32,389 bases of DNA from Sporichthya brevicatena (GTDB lineage: Bacteria > Actinomycetota > Actinomycetes > Sporichthyales > Sporichthyaceae), in NCBI RefSeq assembly GCF_039525035.1, contig NZ_BAAAHE010000004.1:1-32389 (forward strand), read 5' to 3'. A model generated the notes under the pieces. It worked only from the letters and a program-made list of their open reading frames with translations. It was not told the DNA's origin and searched no databases. The translations under genes were made by a program, and so were the position numbers. Shown here piece by piece: positions 1-9,029 of the stretch. Every line of letters begins with the position of its first letter. The first letter of the stretch is position 1.

Positions 1-58
1 CCCGGCGCGTCGCCCGCGCTCCGAATAGACCGCGAGAACGGCTTTGTTCAGGAGAGTC
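1..58. other. Window edge, no gene seen
   Basis: These bases lie downstream of glpX and upstream of whatever gene precedes it on the chromosome. No reading frame, hairpin or repeat is convincing here. In other actinobacteria a fumarase gene often follows glpX, but none of it is visible in this window. Confidence 0.4.
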
Positions 59-1075
59 CTAGTCGAAGTCGACCAGCGAGTAGTTCCGCAGCTTCGACAG
101 CAGGTGGGTGCTCTCGATCTTCCGGATCGTCCCGGACTTCGAGCGCATGACCAGCGAGTGCGTCATCGCCGAACCCGCGCGGTACCGGACGCCGCGCAGC
201 AGCTCGCCGTCGGTGATGCCGGTCGCGACGAAGAAGCAGTTGTCGCCGCGGACCAGGTCGTTGGTCGTGAGGACCGCGTCGAGGTCGAGGCCCGCGTCGA
301 TCGCCTTCTGCCGCTCGTCGTCGTCGGTCGGCCACAGGCGGCCCTGGATCATGCCGCCGATGCACTTGATCGCGCAGGCCGCGATGATCCCCTCCGGCGT
401 GCCGCCGACGCCCATGAGCAGGTCGACGCCGGTGCCCTCGGTGGCGGCCATGATCGCGCCGGCGACGTCGCCGTCGGTGAGGAACTTGATGCGGGCGCCG
501 GTCTCGCGGATCTCCGCGGCCAGCTTCTGGTGCCGCTCGCGGTCGAGGAGGACGACCGTGACGTCGTGGACGTCGGAGTTCTTCGCCTTCGCGACCAGGC
601 GGATGTTCTGCGCGACCGGGAGCCGGATGTCGACCAGGTCGGCCGCCTCGGGACCGGTGACGAGCTTGTCCATGTAGAAGACCGCGGACGGGTCGTACAT
701 CGTCCCGCGCTCGGCGACGGCGAGGACCGAGAGCGCGTTGTTCATGCCCATCGCGGTCAGGCGGGTGCCGTCGATGGGGTCGACGGCGACGTCGCACTCC
801 GGACCCGAGCCGTCGCCGACCTTCTCGCCGTTGAACAGCATGGGCGCCTCGTCCTTCTCGCCCTCGCCGATGACCACGACGCCGTTCATCGAGACGGTGC
901 CGATGAGCTGGCGCATGGCGTTGACGGCGACGCCGTCCGCGCCGTTCTTGTCGCCACGGCCGACCCAGCGGCCGGCCGCCATCGCGGCCGCCTCGGTGAC
1001 TCGCACCAACTCCAGGGCCAGGTTCCGGTCCGGCGACTCGGCACCGACCTGCAGGTCGCTGGGGATGTCCCTCAT
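59..1075 (-). CDS. glpX: Fructose-1,6-bisphosphatase class II (GlpX)
   Basis: This enzyme hydrolyses fructose-1,6-bisphosphate to fructose-6-phosphate in gluconeogenesis, in the cytoplasm. The 338-residue product has the metal-dependent phosphatase signatures of the class: [10 protein letters not shown] near residues 64-73 and VDPIDGT near residues 88-94. The length is normal for GlpX (about 330-340). The ATG at 1075 is chosen because GGAGGA lies just upstream and the start overlaps the xseB stop as TAATG, so the two are translationally coupled. A longer frame upstream only reads through xseB in another frame. It is the third gene of xseA-xseB-glpX. Class II enzymes are the usual, and often the only, gluconeogenic FBPase in actinobacteria. 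Confidence 0.96.
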   Translation of the reverse strand: MRDIPSDLQVGAESPDRNLALELVRVTEAAAMAAGRWVGRGDKNGADGVAVNAMRQLIGTVSMNGVVVIGEGEKDEAPMLFNGEKVGDGSGPECDVAVDPIDGTRLTAMGMNNALSVLAVAERGTMYDPSAVFYMDKLVTGPEAADLVDIRLPVAQNIRLVAKAKNSDVHDVTVVLLDRERHQKLAAEIRETGARIKFLTDGDVAGAIMAATEGTGVDLLMGVGGTPEGIIAACAIKCIGGMIQGRLWPTDDDERQKAIDAGLDLDAVLTTNDLVRGDNCFFVATGITDGELLRGVRYRAGSAMTHSLVMRSKSGTIRKIESTHLLSKLRNYSLVDFD

Positions 1076-1323
1076 TACTGGTCCTCCTCGGCAGTCTTCG
1101 CGATCGCGGCGTCGAGTCGGGCGCGCGCCCCGTCCAGGCGGTCCCGGCAGACCGCGGCCAACTGCTCGCCGCGCTCCCACAGCGCCAGGGACTCCTCGAG
1201 CGTCAGATTGCCCGCTTCGAGCCTGGCGACGATCTCGGTCAGGGCGTCCCGGGCCTGCTCGTACCCAAGTTCGGCACCGGGTTCGTACCCCGGTTCCGGC
1301 GCAGGATCCTTCTTGGCCGCCAT
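1075..1323 (-). CDS. xseB: Exonuclease VII small subunit
   Basis: An 82-residue helical protein that pairs with XseA to form exonuclease VII, which degrades single-stranded DNA from both ends. The family core is clear in the middle: [20 protein letters not shown] followed by [20 protein letters not shown], the two-helix hairpin of XseB. The N-terminus is a Pro/Glu/Gly-rich extension. It lies ten bases downstream of xseA and overlaps the start of glpX by one base, so the three genes are surely co-transcribed. The size is normal for the family. Confidence 0.95.
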   Translation of the reverse strand: MAAKKDPAPEPGYEPGAELGYEQARDALTEIVARLEAGNLTLEESLALWERGEQLAAVCRDRLDGARARLDAAIAKTAEEDQ

Positions 1324-1333
1324 GACAAGAACC

Positions 1334-2560
1334 CTAGTGAGCGGCGGAACTCTCGGGCGCGGCGGTCGCGGCGAGCGTGCCACCGGCCAGGCGGAGCGCC
1401 AGGGCCTCACCGGCCGTGGCCTCGGCGGGATCCCGCAGGACGCTGCCGTCCGCGCGCTGGACGATCGCGTACCCACGCTCCAGCGTCGCGGCGGGGGAGA
1501 GGGCCCGCACCCGCTCGGAGCGGTGCTGCAGGTCGTCGCTCGCCCGGTCGAGCAGGTGGCGCAGGCAGCGGCGGGCGCGATCGCGCAGGTCGTCGACCTG
1601 TTGGCCGTGCCGGCGCAGGCCCGCGGCGGGGTCGGCGAGCACCGGCCGGCTGCACAGCCCGGCGACGATCGCCTGCTCACGGTGGAGCCGGGAGTCCACG
1701 GCCCGGAACGCGCGGCGGGCCAGTCCGTCGATCAGCGCCTGCTGCTCGCCGACGTCGGGGACGACGAGCTTGGCGGCGTCGGTCGGTGTCGAGGCGCGGA
1801 CGTCGGCGACGAAGTCGACCAGCGGGTTGTCCTGCTCGTGGCCGATCGCGGCGACCACCGGGGTCCGGGCGGACGCGACCGCCCGCACCAGCGTCTCGTC
1901 GGAGAACGGCAGCAGGTCCTCGACCGAACCCCCGCCGCGCGCGAGCACGATGACGTCGATCTCGGGGTCGACGTCGAGTGCCGAGAGCGCGCCGAGGATC
2001 TCCGACACCGCGTACGGGCCCTGGACGGCGACCTCCCGGACGTCGAACTCCACGGCGGGCCACCGGCGCCGCGCGTTCTCCAGGACGTCCCGCTCGGCGG
2101 CGCTCGCCCGGCCGCAGATCAGGCCCACCCGGTGGGGCAGGAACGGCAGCGGACGCTTGCGGCGGGCGTCGAACAGGCCCTCGGCGGCCAGGACACGGCG
2201 CAGGTGCTCGAGGCGGGCCAGCAGTTCGCCGAGCCCGACGGTGCGGATCGCCTCGGCCGCGAACGACACCGACCCGCGCGGGACGTAGAAGTTCGGGCGG
2301 CCGAACACGACGATCCGGGAGCCGTCCTCGACCGGCGGGACGACGTCGTCGAACAGCGCCCGGGAGCACGTGACCTGGAGGCTGACGTCCGCGATGGGGT
2401 CGCGGAGAGTGACGAAGATCGTCGACGCCCCGGGGCGGCGGACCACCTGGGTCACCTGGCCCTCGACCCAGACCCGGCCCAGCTTGGCGATCCACTGCCC
2501 GATCAGGTGGGCGACGGTCCGCACCGGGACGGGCTTCTCCGCGGTGGTTTCCAGGGGCAC
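1334..2560 (-). CDS. xseA: Exonuclease VII large subunit
   Basis: This is the catalytic subunit of exonuclease VII, used in mismatch repair and single-strand DNA clearance. The 408-residue product has an N-terminal OB-fold (roughly residues 10-105, with VWVEGQVTQ and [18 protein letters not shown]). The conserved nuclease core follows, with [19 protein letters not shown] and [20 protein letters not shown], and then a helical C-terminus. The start is GTG at 2560. A TAGGCT hexamer lies six bases upstream (minus strand, 2567-2572), the spacing of a leaderless -10 element, and no ribosome binding site is visible. It leads the operon xseA-xseB-glpX. Confidence 0.95.
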   Translation of the reverse strand: MPLETTAEKPVPVRTVAHLIGQWIAKLGRVWVEGQVTQVVRRPGASTIFVTLRDPIADVSLQVTCSRALFDDVVPPVEDGSRIVVFGRPNFYVPRGSVSFAAEAIRTVGLGELLARLEHLRRVLAAEGLFDARRKRPLPFLPHRVGLICGRASAAERDVLENARRRWPAVEFDVREVAVQGPYAVSEILGALSALDVDPEIDVIVLARGGGSVEDLLPFSDETLVRAVASARTPVVAAIGHEQDNPLVDFVADVRASTPTDAAKLVVPDVGEQQALIDGLARRAFRAVDSRLHREQAIVAGLCSRPVLADPAAGLRRHGQQVDDLRDRARRCLRHLLDRASDDLQHRSERVRALSPAATLERGYAIVQRADGSVLRDPAEATAGEALALRLAGGTLAATAAPESSAAH

Positions 2561-2706
2561 CCGAACAGCCTAAGGCGGGGGTCGTTGCCGACCTGTTATC
2601 CCGCGCAATCCGGGGCATTTGCGCCGGTCAGAGCAATGATCTTGGTCTTACATCACGGTCCGGTTGCGACCACGCCAACTTTTGGGGGGTTGGACCGGCG
2701 CGGCCG

Positions 2707-2736
2707 TTGTGACTCCGGTGGGCGGGGCGCAAGGAT
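2707..2736 (+). promoter_or_regulatory. Predicted promoter of the liv-type operon
   Basis: TTGTGA at 2707-2712 and AAGGAT at 2731-2736 are 18 bases apart and resemble -35 and -10 hexamers. The GTG at 2744 follows the second hexamer by seven bases, so the transcript would be leaderless or nearly so. The same AAGGA could instead act as a ribosome binding site. The rest of the 183-base gap to xseA shows no clear operator. Confidence 0.4.
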
Positions 2737-2743
2737 GTGCCAC

Positions 2744-3562
2744 GTGTTGCTCCAGGTGTCGGACCTCACAGTCCGTTACGGCCGAACCATCCAGGGCCTT
2801 GCCGATGTCGACGTCGACGTGCCCGAGGGGTCGGTGACGGCTGTCCTGGGTGCCAACGGGGCCGGGAAGTCGACGCTGCTGCGCGCGATCTCCGGCACGC
2901 TCCCGTTGCACCGCGGCAAGGTCGCGCAGGGGAAGGTCTCGCTCGAAGGGCGGGACATCACCCGGCTCGACCCCGCCGAGATCGTGGCGGCCGGCGTCGT
3001 CCAGGTGCCCGAGAACCGGCAGATCTTCGGCACGATGACCGTGGAGGAGAACCTCCGCGCCGGTGCGCTGATCGTGCCCAAGGACAAGCGCGGACCGGCG
3101 CGGGACCGCGTCTACGAACTGTTCCCCCGGCTCCTCGAACGCCGCACCCAGCGGGCGGGCCTGCTCTCCGGCGGTGAGCAGCAGATGCTCGCGATGGGCC
3201 GCGCGCTCATGTCGAGCCCGAAGCTGCTGCTGCTCGACGAACCCTCCCTCGGCCTCGCCCCGAAGATGATCACGCTGATCGGCGAGATCATCTCCGAGAT
3301 CAACGCGGCCGGCACCGCCGTCCTGCTCGTCGAGCAGAACGCTGCGATGGCCCTCAAGGTCGCGCAGAACGTCGTCGTGCTGGAGGTCGGCCGCCTCGCG
3401 CTGACCGGCACCGCGGCCGACGTCAAGGACTCGCCCGAGCTCGCCGCGCTCTACCTCGGCGGCCACGGCGACAGTCACGAGAGTGACGCGCAGTCAGATG
3501 GGGAGGCTGCGGCCCCGCGGACCCCCGTCGCCCGCCGGACGCTGTCGAAGTGGCAGGGCTGA
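2744..3562 (+). CDS. livF: ABC transporter ATP-binding protein, LivF type
   Basis: One of the two cytoplasmic ATPases of a branched-chain amino acid type (HAAT) importer. In the 272-residue product Walker A is GANGAGKST (36-44), the signature LSGGEQQ begins at 141, and Walker B ends in LLLLDEPS (D165, E166). The phrases VPENRQIFGTMTVEENL and LVEQNAAMALKVAQ are typical of LivF. GTG 2744 is preferred to ATG 2735 because AAGGA then has proper spacing. After the usual end (ALYLGG) there is an extra polar tail of about 33 residues rich in Ser, Asp, Ala and Arg. It leads the operon livF-G-H-M-receptor, and livG starts two bases after its stop. Confidence 0.92.
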   Translation: MLLQVSDLTVRYGRTIQGLADVDVDVPEGSVTAVLGANGAGKSTLLRAISGTLPLHRGKVAQGKVSLEGRDITRLDPAEIVAAGVVQVPENRQIFGTMTVEENLRAGALIVPKDKRGPARDRVYELFPRLLERRTQRAGLLSGGEQQMLAMGRALMSSPKLLLLDEPSLGLAPKMITLIGEIISEINAAGTAVLLVEQNAAMALKVAQNVVVLEVGRLALTGTAADVKDSPELAALYLGGHGDSHESDAQSDGEAAAPRTPVARRTLSKWQG

Positions 3563-3563
3563 C

Positions 3564-4334
3564 ATGGCCACCTCCGCGCTCGCGGTCGAGAACGTCGCGC
3601 TCAGCTTCGGCGGCGTCAAGGCGCTCGACCAGGTCTCGTTCTCCGTGGCGCCCGGCACCATCCATGCGCTGATCGGCCCGAACGGCGCCGGCAAGTCGAC
3701 GTGCTTCAACGTGATCTCCGGCGTCTACCGCGCCGACTCCGGCGTCGTCCGGGTCAACGGCAACGACGTCACCGGTCTGCGGCCGCACCAGCTCGCGACC
3801 CGCGGCCTCGGCCGGTCGTTCCAGAACCTCGCGCTGTCGATGCACTCGACGGTGCTCGACAACGTCATGCTCGCGCGGCACAGCCGCACCCGGGGCGGGT
3901 TCCTCGCGTCCGGCGTGCGCTGGCCGGCGATGGTGGCGGAGCAACGCAAGCACACCGCCCGCGCGGTCGAGATCTGCGAGTTCCTCGGCATCGAGCGGCT
4001 GCTCCACGCCCCGGTGGGTGGCCTGTCCTACGGCGACGCGAAGCGGGTGGACATCGCCCGCGCGCTCGCCACCGAACCCGAGGTGCTGCTGCTCGACGAG
4101 CCGGCCGCCGGCATGAACGCCGGCGAGACCGCCGAGGTCGCCGAGCTGATCAAGGTGGTCCGTGAGGCCCTCGACATCTCGATCCTCCTCGTCGAGCACG
4201 ACATGACGCTCGTCATGGGCGTCGCCGACCGCATCACGGTCCTCGACTTCGGGAAGGTCGTCGCGGACGGCACGCCCGCCGAGGTGCGCAACGACCCGGA
4301 GGTCATCCGGGCCTACCTGGGAGAGCAGGACTAG
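3564..4334 (+). CDS. livG: ABC transporter ATP-binding protein, LivG type
   Basis: The second ATPase of the importer. The 256-residue product has Walker A GPNGAGKST (38-46), a signature LSYGD (154-158, where many homologues have LSYGEQ), and Walker B LLLLDEPAAGMN (D178, E179). AAGMN is a LivG hallmark, as are the tail DFGKVVADGTPAEV and the closing AYLGEQD. The start is ATG 3564, one base after the livF stop codon. An upstream in-frame extension would only overlap livF. The next gene, livH, begins three bases after its stop. Confidence 0.94.
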   Translation: MATSALAVENVALSFGGVKALDQVSFSVAPGTIHALIGPNGAGKSTCFNVISGVYRADSGVVRVNGNDVTGLRPHQLATRGLGRSFQNLALSMHSTVLDNVMLARHSRTRGGFLASGVRWPAMVAEQRKHTARAVEICEFLGIERLLHAPVGGLSYGDAKRVDIARALATEPEVLLLDEPAAGMNAGETAEVAELIKVVREALDISILLVEHDMTLVMGVADRITVLDFGKVVADGTPAEVRNDPEVIRAYLGEQD

Positions 4335-4337
4335 CTG

Positions 4338-5216
4338 ATGGAGACCTTCATCCAGGTCGTCGTCAACGGCCTCGGCAAGGGCGCGGTCTACGCACTGCTC
4401 GCGCTCGGCTTCGTGATCATCTTCAAGGCCAGCGGTGTGCTGAACTTCGCCCACGGGTCCTTCGTGCTGCTCGGCGGCTACGTCGCGTTCCGCACGCAGG
4501 AGGACCTCGGCTTCGTGCTCTCGGCGATCCTCGGTGTGGCGACGGCCGGCCTGGGCGCGCTGTTCATCGAACGGGTGCTGGTGGCCCGGCGCCCGCTGGC
4601 CGACCCGATCGCGCTGGCGCTGCTCACCATCGGCGTCGACGTGATCCTGACGGAGGAGATCATCCGCCGGATCGGGCTCGACATCCCGTTCCTCGGGTCG
4701 CCCTACGACGGCAAGCCGGTGCACGTCGGCGAGGTCACCTTCTTCCGCACGCACCTGATCGCGCTCGCGGTCGGCGCGGTGCTCGTGACGCTGTTCTTCC
4801 TGGCCTTCCGCTACACGGGCTGGGGTGTGGCGATGCGCGCCCAGGCCGAGAACCGCGAGGCGGCCGCCCTGATGGGCATTCGCCGCGGCCGGGTGACCGG
4901 GACCGCCTGGGTGATCGCGGGCGTGCTCGCCGGCGTCGCCGTGCTGTTCCTCGCCACGCAGGACTTCTCCGGTTCCGGTCTGTCCCGCAGCACCCACGCG
5001 ATCGCGCTGGTCGCGTTCCCGGCCGCGATCATCGGCGGCCTCGACTCCACCGGCGGCGCGATCCTCGGTGGCGCGATCGTCGGTCTGACCGAGGCGCTCT
5101 CCGCTCAGTACATCTCGTTCGAGTTTTCCAAGGTGGCCGTGTACATCGTGATGCTCGCGGTCCTCATCGTCGCGCCGAGCGGCATCTTCGGAACCCGGGA
5201 GCGAACGCGTGTCTGA
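4338..5216 (+). CDS. livH: Branched-chain amino acid type ABC permease, LivH family
   Basis: An integral membrane permease of 292 residues with about eight hydrophobic segments. It opens with VVNGLGKGAVYALLALGFVIIF and KASGVLNFAHGSFVLLGGY, the classic LivH N-terminus. The cytoplasmic loop MRAQAENREAAALMGIRRG contacts the ATPase. The segment AIIGGLDSTGGAILGGAIVG near residue 235 is also family typical. It pairs with the LivM-type permease, whose GTG start overlaps its last eight bases, so translation is coupled. The substrate cannot be read from the permease; relatives carry amino acids, amides, urea or aromatic acids. Confidence 0.94.
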   Translation: METFIQVVVNGLGKGAVYALLALGFVIIFKASGVLNFAHGSFVLLGGYVAFRTQEDLGFVLSAILGVATAGLGALFIERVLVARRPLADPIALALLTIGVDVILTEEIIRRIGLDIPFLGSPYDGKPVHVGEVTFFRTHLIALAVGAVLVTLFFLAFRYTGWGVAMRAQAENREAAALMGIRRGRVTGTAWVIAGVLAGVAVLFLATQDFSGSGLSRSTHAIALVAFPAAIIGGLDSTGGAILGGAIVGLTEALSAQYISFEFSKVAVYIVMLAVLIVAPSGIFGTRERTRV

Positions 5217-6396
5217 CGAGACCCTGACCGCGGATCCGCCGGCGGAGTCCGCGTCCCACCGCGGCTCCGGCGGTGGGGGCCTGGACCGGGCCACGATGTT
5301 CCGCTGGGGCGTGCGCCTCGTCATCGCGATCCTCGTGCTGACGCCCCCGTTCTACTTCGAGCCCTCCTGGCTGCGTGTCGGCCAGTACGTGATGATCGGC
5401 GCGGTCGGCGCCATCGGCCTCACCCTGCTGACCGGGCAGGCGGGGCAGCTCTCGCTGGCGCACCCGTTCTTCATGTTCGTCGGCGGCACCACGTACTGCG
5501 TGCTCGGCAGCGAGGACGCACCCGGACGGGTCGGGTTCGGTCTGCCCTCGCTGCTCGCGCTGTTCGGGGCCATCGCGGTCACCGCCGCCCTGGGGCTGGC
5601 GTTCGCTCCGGTGTCCAGCCGCGTCCGAGGGGTCTATCTCGGTGTCGCGACGCTGGCGTTGGTCTACGTCGCGTTGTACCTGGGTCAGCAGTGGAGCTCC
5701 CTGTCCGGCGGCACCGCGCGCGGTCGCCCCTCCCCGGACCTCAACCTCTTCGGCCTGCACACGCTGAAGGCCGAGCCCGAGATCACCATCTTCGGCACCG
5801 AGTTCCAGCGTGAGCACCGCGTCTATCTCGTCTTCGCCCTGATCCTGCTGATCGCGTACCTGCTCGCGCAGGGCGCCGTGCGCGGTCGGCCCGGCCGGGC
5901 CTGGCGCGCGATCCGCGACAGCGAGTCCGCGGCGTCCGCGCTCGGGGTGAACGTCAAGCGGGTCCGGGCCGAGGTCTTCGCGATCTCCTCGGCGTACGCC
6001 GGTCTGGCCGGCGTCATGACGGTCATGTGGTACCGCCTGCTGAAGCCGGACGAGAGCGAGTTCGCCGGCACCTACAGCATCGTCGTCGCGATCGCGTTCC
6101 TCGCGATGATCCTGATCGGCGGCCTCGGGTCGGTGGGCGGCGCCATCGCCGGCGCCGCACTCGTCTTCGGCCTGCCCGGCATGCTCACCCTGACGATCGG
6201 CGGCTCGGAGATGTTCGGCACCTCCGGCGCGCACGCGATCACCCCCACGATCTTCACCGCTTTCGTCTACGGGGCTGCGATCATCCTGGTCGTCCTCTTC
6301 GAGCCCGGCGGGCTCGCGGCCCTCGGGCGTCGGCTGAAGATGACGTTCGCCCGAACGCAGCTTGGTTCCACGCTCCTGTCCCCGAAAGGAAGCTGA
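5209..6396 (+). CDS. livM: Branched-chain amino acid type ABC permease, LivM family
   Basis: The partner permease, 395 residues. The first 30 or so residues are a hydrophilic, Gly/Ser-rich cytoplasmic tail. About ten hydrophobic segments follow. LLTGQAGQLSLAHPFFMFVGG is the LivM equivalent of the LivH entry motif, and WRAIRDSESAASALGVNVKR is the ATPase-coupling loop. The segment ILIGGLGSVGGAIAGAAL is also conserved. The GTG start at 5209 lies inside the end of livH. Gene order, spacing and reading frame all argue for one transcript with the receptor gene five bases downstream. Confidence 0.93.
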   Translation: MSDETLTADPPAESASHRGSGGGGLDRATMFRWGVRLVIAILVLTPPFYFEPSWLRVGQYVMIGAVGAIGLTLLTGQAGQLSLAHPFFMFVGGTTYCVLGSEDAPGRVGFGLPSLLALFGAIAVTAALGLAFAPVSSRVRGVYLGVATLALVYVALYLGQQWSSLSGGTARGRPSPDLNLFGLHTLKAEPEITIFGTEFQREHRVYLVFALILLIAYLLAQGAVRGRPGRAWRAIRDSESAASALGVNVKRVRAEVFAISSAYAGLAGVMTVMWYRLLKPDESEFAGTYSIVVAIAFLAMILIGGLGSVGGAIAGAALVFGLPGMLTLTIGGSEMFGTSGAHAITPTIFTAFVYGAAIILVVLFEPGGLAALGRRLKMTFARTQLGSTLLSPKGS

Positions 6397-6401
6397 ACTC
6401 G

Positions 6402-7664
6402 ATGCGCAGATCCCTGAAGGTTCCTGCTCTGTTCCTGGCCGGGGCTCTCGCCCTCGCCGCCTGCGGTGGTGACGACGACGAAGCCTCCTCCGGTGGGACT
6501 GGTGCCGACGGCGTCAAGGGTGGCCCCGGCATCACCGACGACACCATCACCCTGGGCGTCATGACGGACCTGACCGGTCCGTTCAAGGACTTCAGCACCA
6601 CGCTGCAGGCCGGCCACAAGATGTGGGTGGACGAGGTCAACGGCAAGGGCGGCATCTGCAACCGGCAGATCAAGCTCGAGACGCTCGACCACGGCTACAA
6701 GGCCGACACGGCCACCATCCAGTTCCCCGACCTCGAGCCCAAGGTCGCGGGCTTCATGGAGCTGCTCGGCTCGCCGGTCATCGCCGCGCTGAAGACCGAC
6801 ATCAACGACAAGCAGGTCACCACCATGGCGGTGTCCTGGAGCTCCGAGCTGCTTGACCAGCCCTACGTGATCATCGTCGGCACCACGTACGACCTCGAGA
6901 TGATCAACGGCCTCGACTACCTGCTCGAGAAGGGTGACATCAAGAAGGGCGACACGATCGGGCACATCTACCAGGAGGGCGAGTACGGCGGTAACGGTCT
7001 CGCCGGTGCCAAGCACTTCGCCAAGGAGAACGGCATCAAGCTCTCCGAGGCCAAGGTCACCTCGACCGACACCGACATGAAGGCGATCGTCACCAAGTTC
7101 AAGGGTGAGGGCGTCAAGGCCATCGCGCTGACCACCTCGCCGGCGCAGACGGCGTCCGCCGCCACCAACAACGTCGGCCTCGGCCTCAACGTCCCGATGG
7201 TCGGCAACGGCCCGGTCTTCGCGCCGGCCCTGCTCGACACCCCGGCGGCGAACGCGCTGAGCAAGCTGTACGTCGTCGCCTCGGCCGTCCCGTACACCTC
7301 GCCGCTGCCCAAGGCCAAGGAGCTGGCCAAGGCGTTCGAGGAAGCGAACCCGGACATCAAGCCGAGCTTCACCGTGCAGTACGGCTACGCGCAGGGCCTG
7401 ATCTGGGGTCAGATCCTCAACAAGGCCTGCGAATCCAAGGACCTGAGCCGCGAGGGCATCAACGCCGCGCTCAAGGCCAGCGACAACATCACCACCGACA
7501 AGCTGGTCTCCGACCTCGACTTCTCGAAGCCCGGCTCGCCGTCCTCGCGTGACGTCTACATCGCGCAGGTCGACAAGGGCACCAAGGGTGGTCTGAAGCA
7601 GGTTCAGGGCCTCAAGGTCGGCAAGGACGCCAAGACCTACAAGGCTCCGCACGAGGGCATGTGA
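6402..7664 (+). CDS. ABC transporter substrate-binding lipoprotein, LivK/HAAT type
   Basis: The extracytoplasmic receptor of the importer, 420 residues. The signal peptide ends in a lipobox LAAC with Cys21 as the lipid anchor, followed by an Asp/Glu/Ser/Gly linker. The mature protein begins DDTITLGVMTDLTGPFKDFSTT and continues GHKMWVDEVNGKGGICNRQIKL, the start of a periplasmic-binding-protein type I fold (Peripla_BP_6). A ribosome site AAAGGAAG precedes ATG 6402. The ligand is not predictable. A catabolic acyl-CoA dehydrogenase next door hints at an organic acid or amide as well as an amino acid. A strong hairpin ends the operon at 7713-7744. Confidence 0.9.
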   Translation: MRRSLKVPALFLAGALALAACGGDDDEASSGGTGADGVKGGPGITDDTITLGVMTDLTGPFKDFSTTLQAGHKMWVDEVNGKGGICNRQIKLETLDHGYKADTATIQFPDLEPKVAGFMELLGSPVIAALKTDINDKQVTTMAVSWSSELLDQPYVIIVGTTYDLEMINGLDYLLEKGDIKKGDTIGHIYQEGEYGGNGLAGAKHFAKENGIKLSEAKVTSTDTDMKAIVTKFKGEGVKAIALTTSPAQTASAATNNVGLGLNVPMVGNGPVFAPALLDTPAANALSKLYVVASAVPYTSPLPKAKELAKAFEEANPDIKPSFTVQYGYAQGLIWGQILNKACESKDLSREGINAALKASDNITTDKLVSDLDFSKPGSPSSRDVYIAQVDKGTKGGLKQVQGLKVGKDAKTYKAPHEGM

Positions 7665-7712
7665 TCCCAGCCCGCGGCTGAGCTGAGCTCCTGGCTCGAA
7701 CCGCAGCACCGG

Positions 7713-7744
7713 TGGCCGTCTCCCCCGATCGGGGGTGGCGGCCA
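7713..7744 (+). terminator. Rho-independent-like hairpin ending the importer operon
   Basis: TGGCCGTCTCCCCC pairs with GGGGGTGGCGGCCA around the loop GATC. The 14-base arms have only one mismatch and one wobble. A short T-containing stretch (TCGGTCGTTTCC) follows instead of a clean U-tract, as is usual in high-GC actinobacteria. It separates the receptor gene from the acyl-CoA dehydrogenase, which then has its own start signals. Confidence 0.7.
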
Positions 7745-7788
7745 TCGGTCGTTTCCGGCCCCGCGCCGGCAGCGGTTATCGTCGCGGC

Positions 7789-8934
7789 ATGGCTGTGGAC
7801 CGTTTGCTCCCGACGGAAGAGGCGCGCGACCTGATCGCGCTGACCCGCGACTTCGCGGACAACGAGCTCGCCTCGCGGGTCGAGGCCTGCGAGAAGAACG
7901 AGACCTACCCCGACGGCTTGTTCGCCAAGATGGCCGAGGTCGGGCTGCTGGGCCTGCCGTACCCGGAGGAGTGGGGCGGCGGCGGCCAGCCGTACGAGGT
8001 CTACCTCCAGGTGCTGGAGGAGCTCGCCGCCCGCTGGGCCGCCGTAGCGGTCGCCACCAGCGTCCAGGCGCTCTCGATCCACCCCGTCTTCAAGTTCGGC
8101 ACGCCCGCCCAGCAGGAGCGGTGGCTGCCGGACATGTGCGCCGGCAAGCTCATCGGCGGCTACAGCCTCTCCGAGCCGCAGGCGGGCTCCGACGCCGCGG
8201 CGCTGATCTGCAAGGCCGAGAAGACCGAGACCGGCTTCCGCGTCACCGGCACGAAGGCGTGGATCACCCACGGCGGCGTCGCCGACTACTACGCGCTGTT
8301 CGCCCGCACCGGCGAGGGCTCGCGCGGCATCTCCTGCTTCGTCGGGCCGGGCCAGGCCGAGGGCCTCTCCTTCGGCAAGCCCGAGGAGAAGATGGGCCTG
8401 CACGCCGTCCCGACCACGACCGCCTTCTACGACGGCGTCGACCTCGAGGCGGACCGGCTGATCGGCGCCGAGGGTCAGGGCCTCGAGATCGCGTTCTCCG
8501 CCCTCGACGCCGGGCGCCTCGGCATCGCCGCCTGCGCGACCGGGCTCGCCCAGGCCGCGCTTGACGCCGCCGTCGCGTACGCGAACGAGCGCACGACGTT
8601 CGGGCGCAAGATCGTCGACCACCAGGGCCTCGGGTTCCTGCTCGCCGACATGGCCGCCGCCGTCGACTCCGCCCGCGCGACCTACCTCGACGCCGCCCGG
8701 CGCCGCGACGCCGGTCGGCCGTACAGCCGCGCCGCCTCCGTCGCGAAGCTCGTCTGCACCGACGCCGCGATGAAGGTGACCACCGACGCCGTCCAGGTCT
8801 TCGGTGGCTACGGCTACACCCGCGACTTCCCGGTCGAGCGCTACATGCGCGAGGCCAAGATCATGCAGATCTTCGAGGGGACGAACCAGATCCAGCGCCT
8901 GGTCATCTCCCGCGGCCTGTCCGCCTCCCGCTGA
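7789..8934 (+). CDS. Acyl-CoA dehydrogenase
   Basis: A flavoenzyme that makes the alpha,beta double bond in an acyl-CoA and passes electrons to ETF. The 381-residue product has the full family pattern: YSLSEPQAGSDAAAL (FAD and acyl contacts), KAWITHGGVADYYALFART, RTTFGRKIVDHQGLGFLLADMA, and QVFGGYGYTRDFPVERYMREAK. IFEGTNQIQR follows, with Glu363 at the catalytic-base position of short-chain and butyryl-CoA enzymes. ATG 7789 has TATCGT (7777-7782) six bases upstream, a leaderless-type start. The specific acyl chain is not decided by sequence; short or branched chains are likely. It may process what the upstream importer brings in, but it is transcribed separately. Confidence 0.93.
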   Translation: MAVDRLLPTEEARDLIALTRDFADNELASRVEACEKNETYPDGLFAKMAEVGLLGLPYPEEWGGGGQPYEVYLQVLEELAARWAAVAVATSVQALSIHPVFKFGTPAQQERWLPDMCAGKLIGGYSLSEPQAGSDAAALICKAEKTETGFRVTGTKAWITHGGVADYYALFARTGEGSRGISCFVGPGQAEGLSFGKPEEKMGLHAVPTTTAFYDGVDLEADRLIGAEGQGLEIAFSALDAGRLGIAACATGLAQAALDAAVAYANERTTFGRKIVDHQGLGFLLADMAAAVDSARATYLDAARRRDAGRPYSRAASVAKLVCTDAAMKVTTDAVQVFGGYGYTRDFPVERYMREAKIMQIFEGTNQIQRLVISRGLSASR

Positions 8935-8970
8935 CTCCCGCTGACTCCCGCTGACTCCCGCTGACGCCCC
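8931..8970. repeat. Ten-base tandem repeat across a stop codon
   Basis: The unit CTGACTCCCG occurs three times in a row (8931, 8941, 8951), followed by a decayed copy CTGACGCCCC and preceded by a related CCGCCTCCCG inside the gene end. Every copy carries a TGA, so the acyl-CoA dehydrogenase reading frame still stops at the first one. This looks like slipped-strand duplication. Confidence 0.85.
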
Positions 8971-8985
8971 GCCGGCGTCGTCAAA

Positions 8986-9029
8986 AAAGGGTGACACCCC
9001 TTACTCCGCAGTAAGGGGTGTCACCCTTT
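8986..9029. terminator. Bidirectional terminator hairpin, 20-base perfect stem
   Basis: Bases 8986-9005 are the exact reverse complement of 9010-9029, with a four-base loop CCGC. The stem starts with AAA and ends with TTT, so either strand would give a hairpin followed by U residues. It lies between the convergent acyl-CoA dehydrogenase and GAF-LuxR genes and can serve both. Its right arm is the first copy of the tandem repeat listed next. Confidence 0.8.

Noticed and set aside
44..2700. Very long plus-strand open frame running through glpX and xseA
   Set aside because: It is antisense to well-supported genes, has an Arg/Asp/Val-biased low-complexity translation and no start signal. Such open antisense frames are a by-product of extreme GC content. 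Only the part from 2744 (livF) is real.
3423..5324. 633-residue minus-strand frame opposite livG and livH
   Set aside because: Its composition (His/Asp/Arg/Glu-rich) is typical of GC-driven antisense frames, it matches no family, and the opposite strand carries clear genes.
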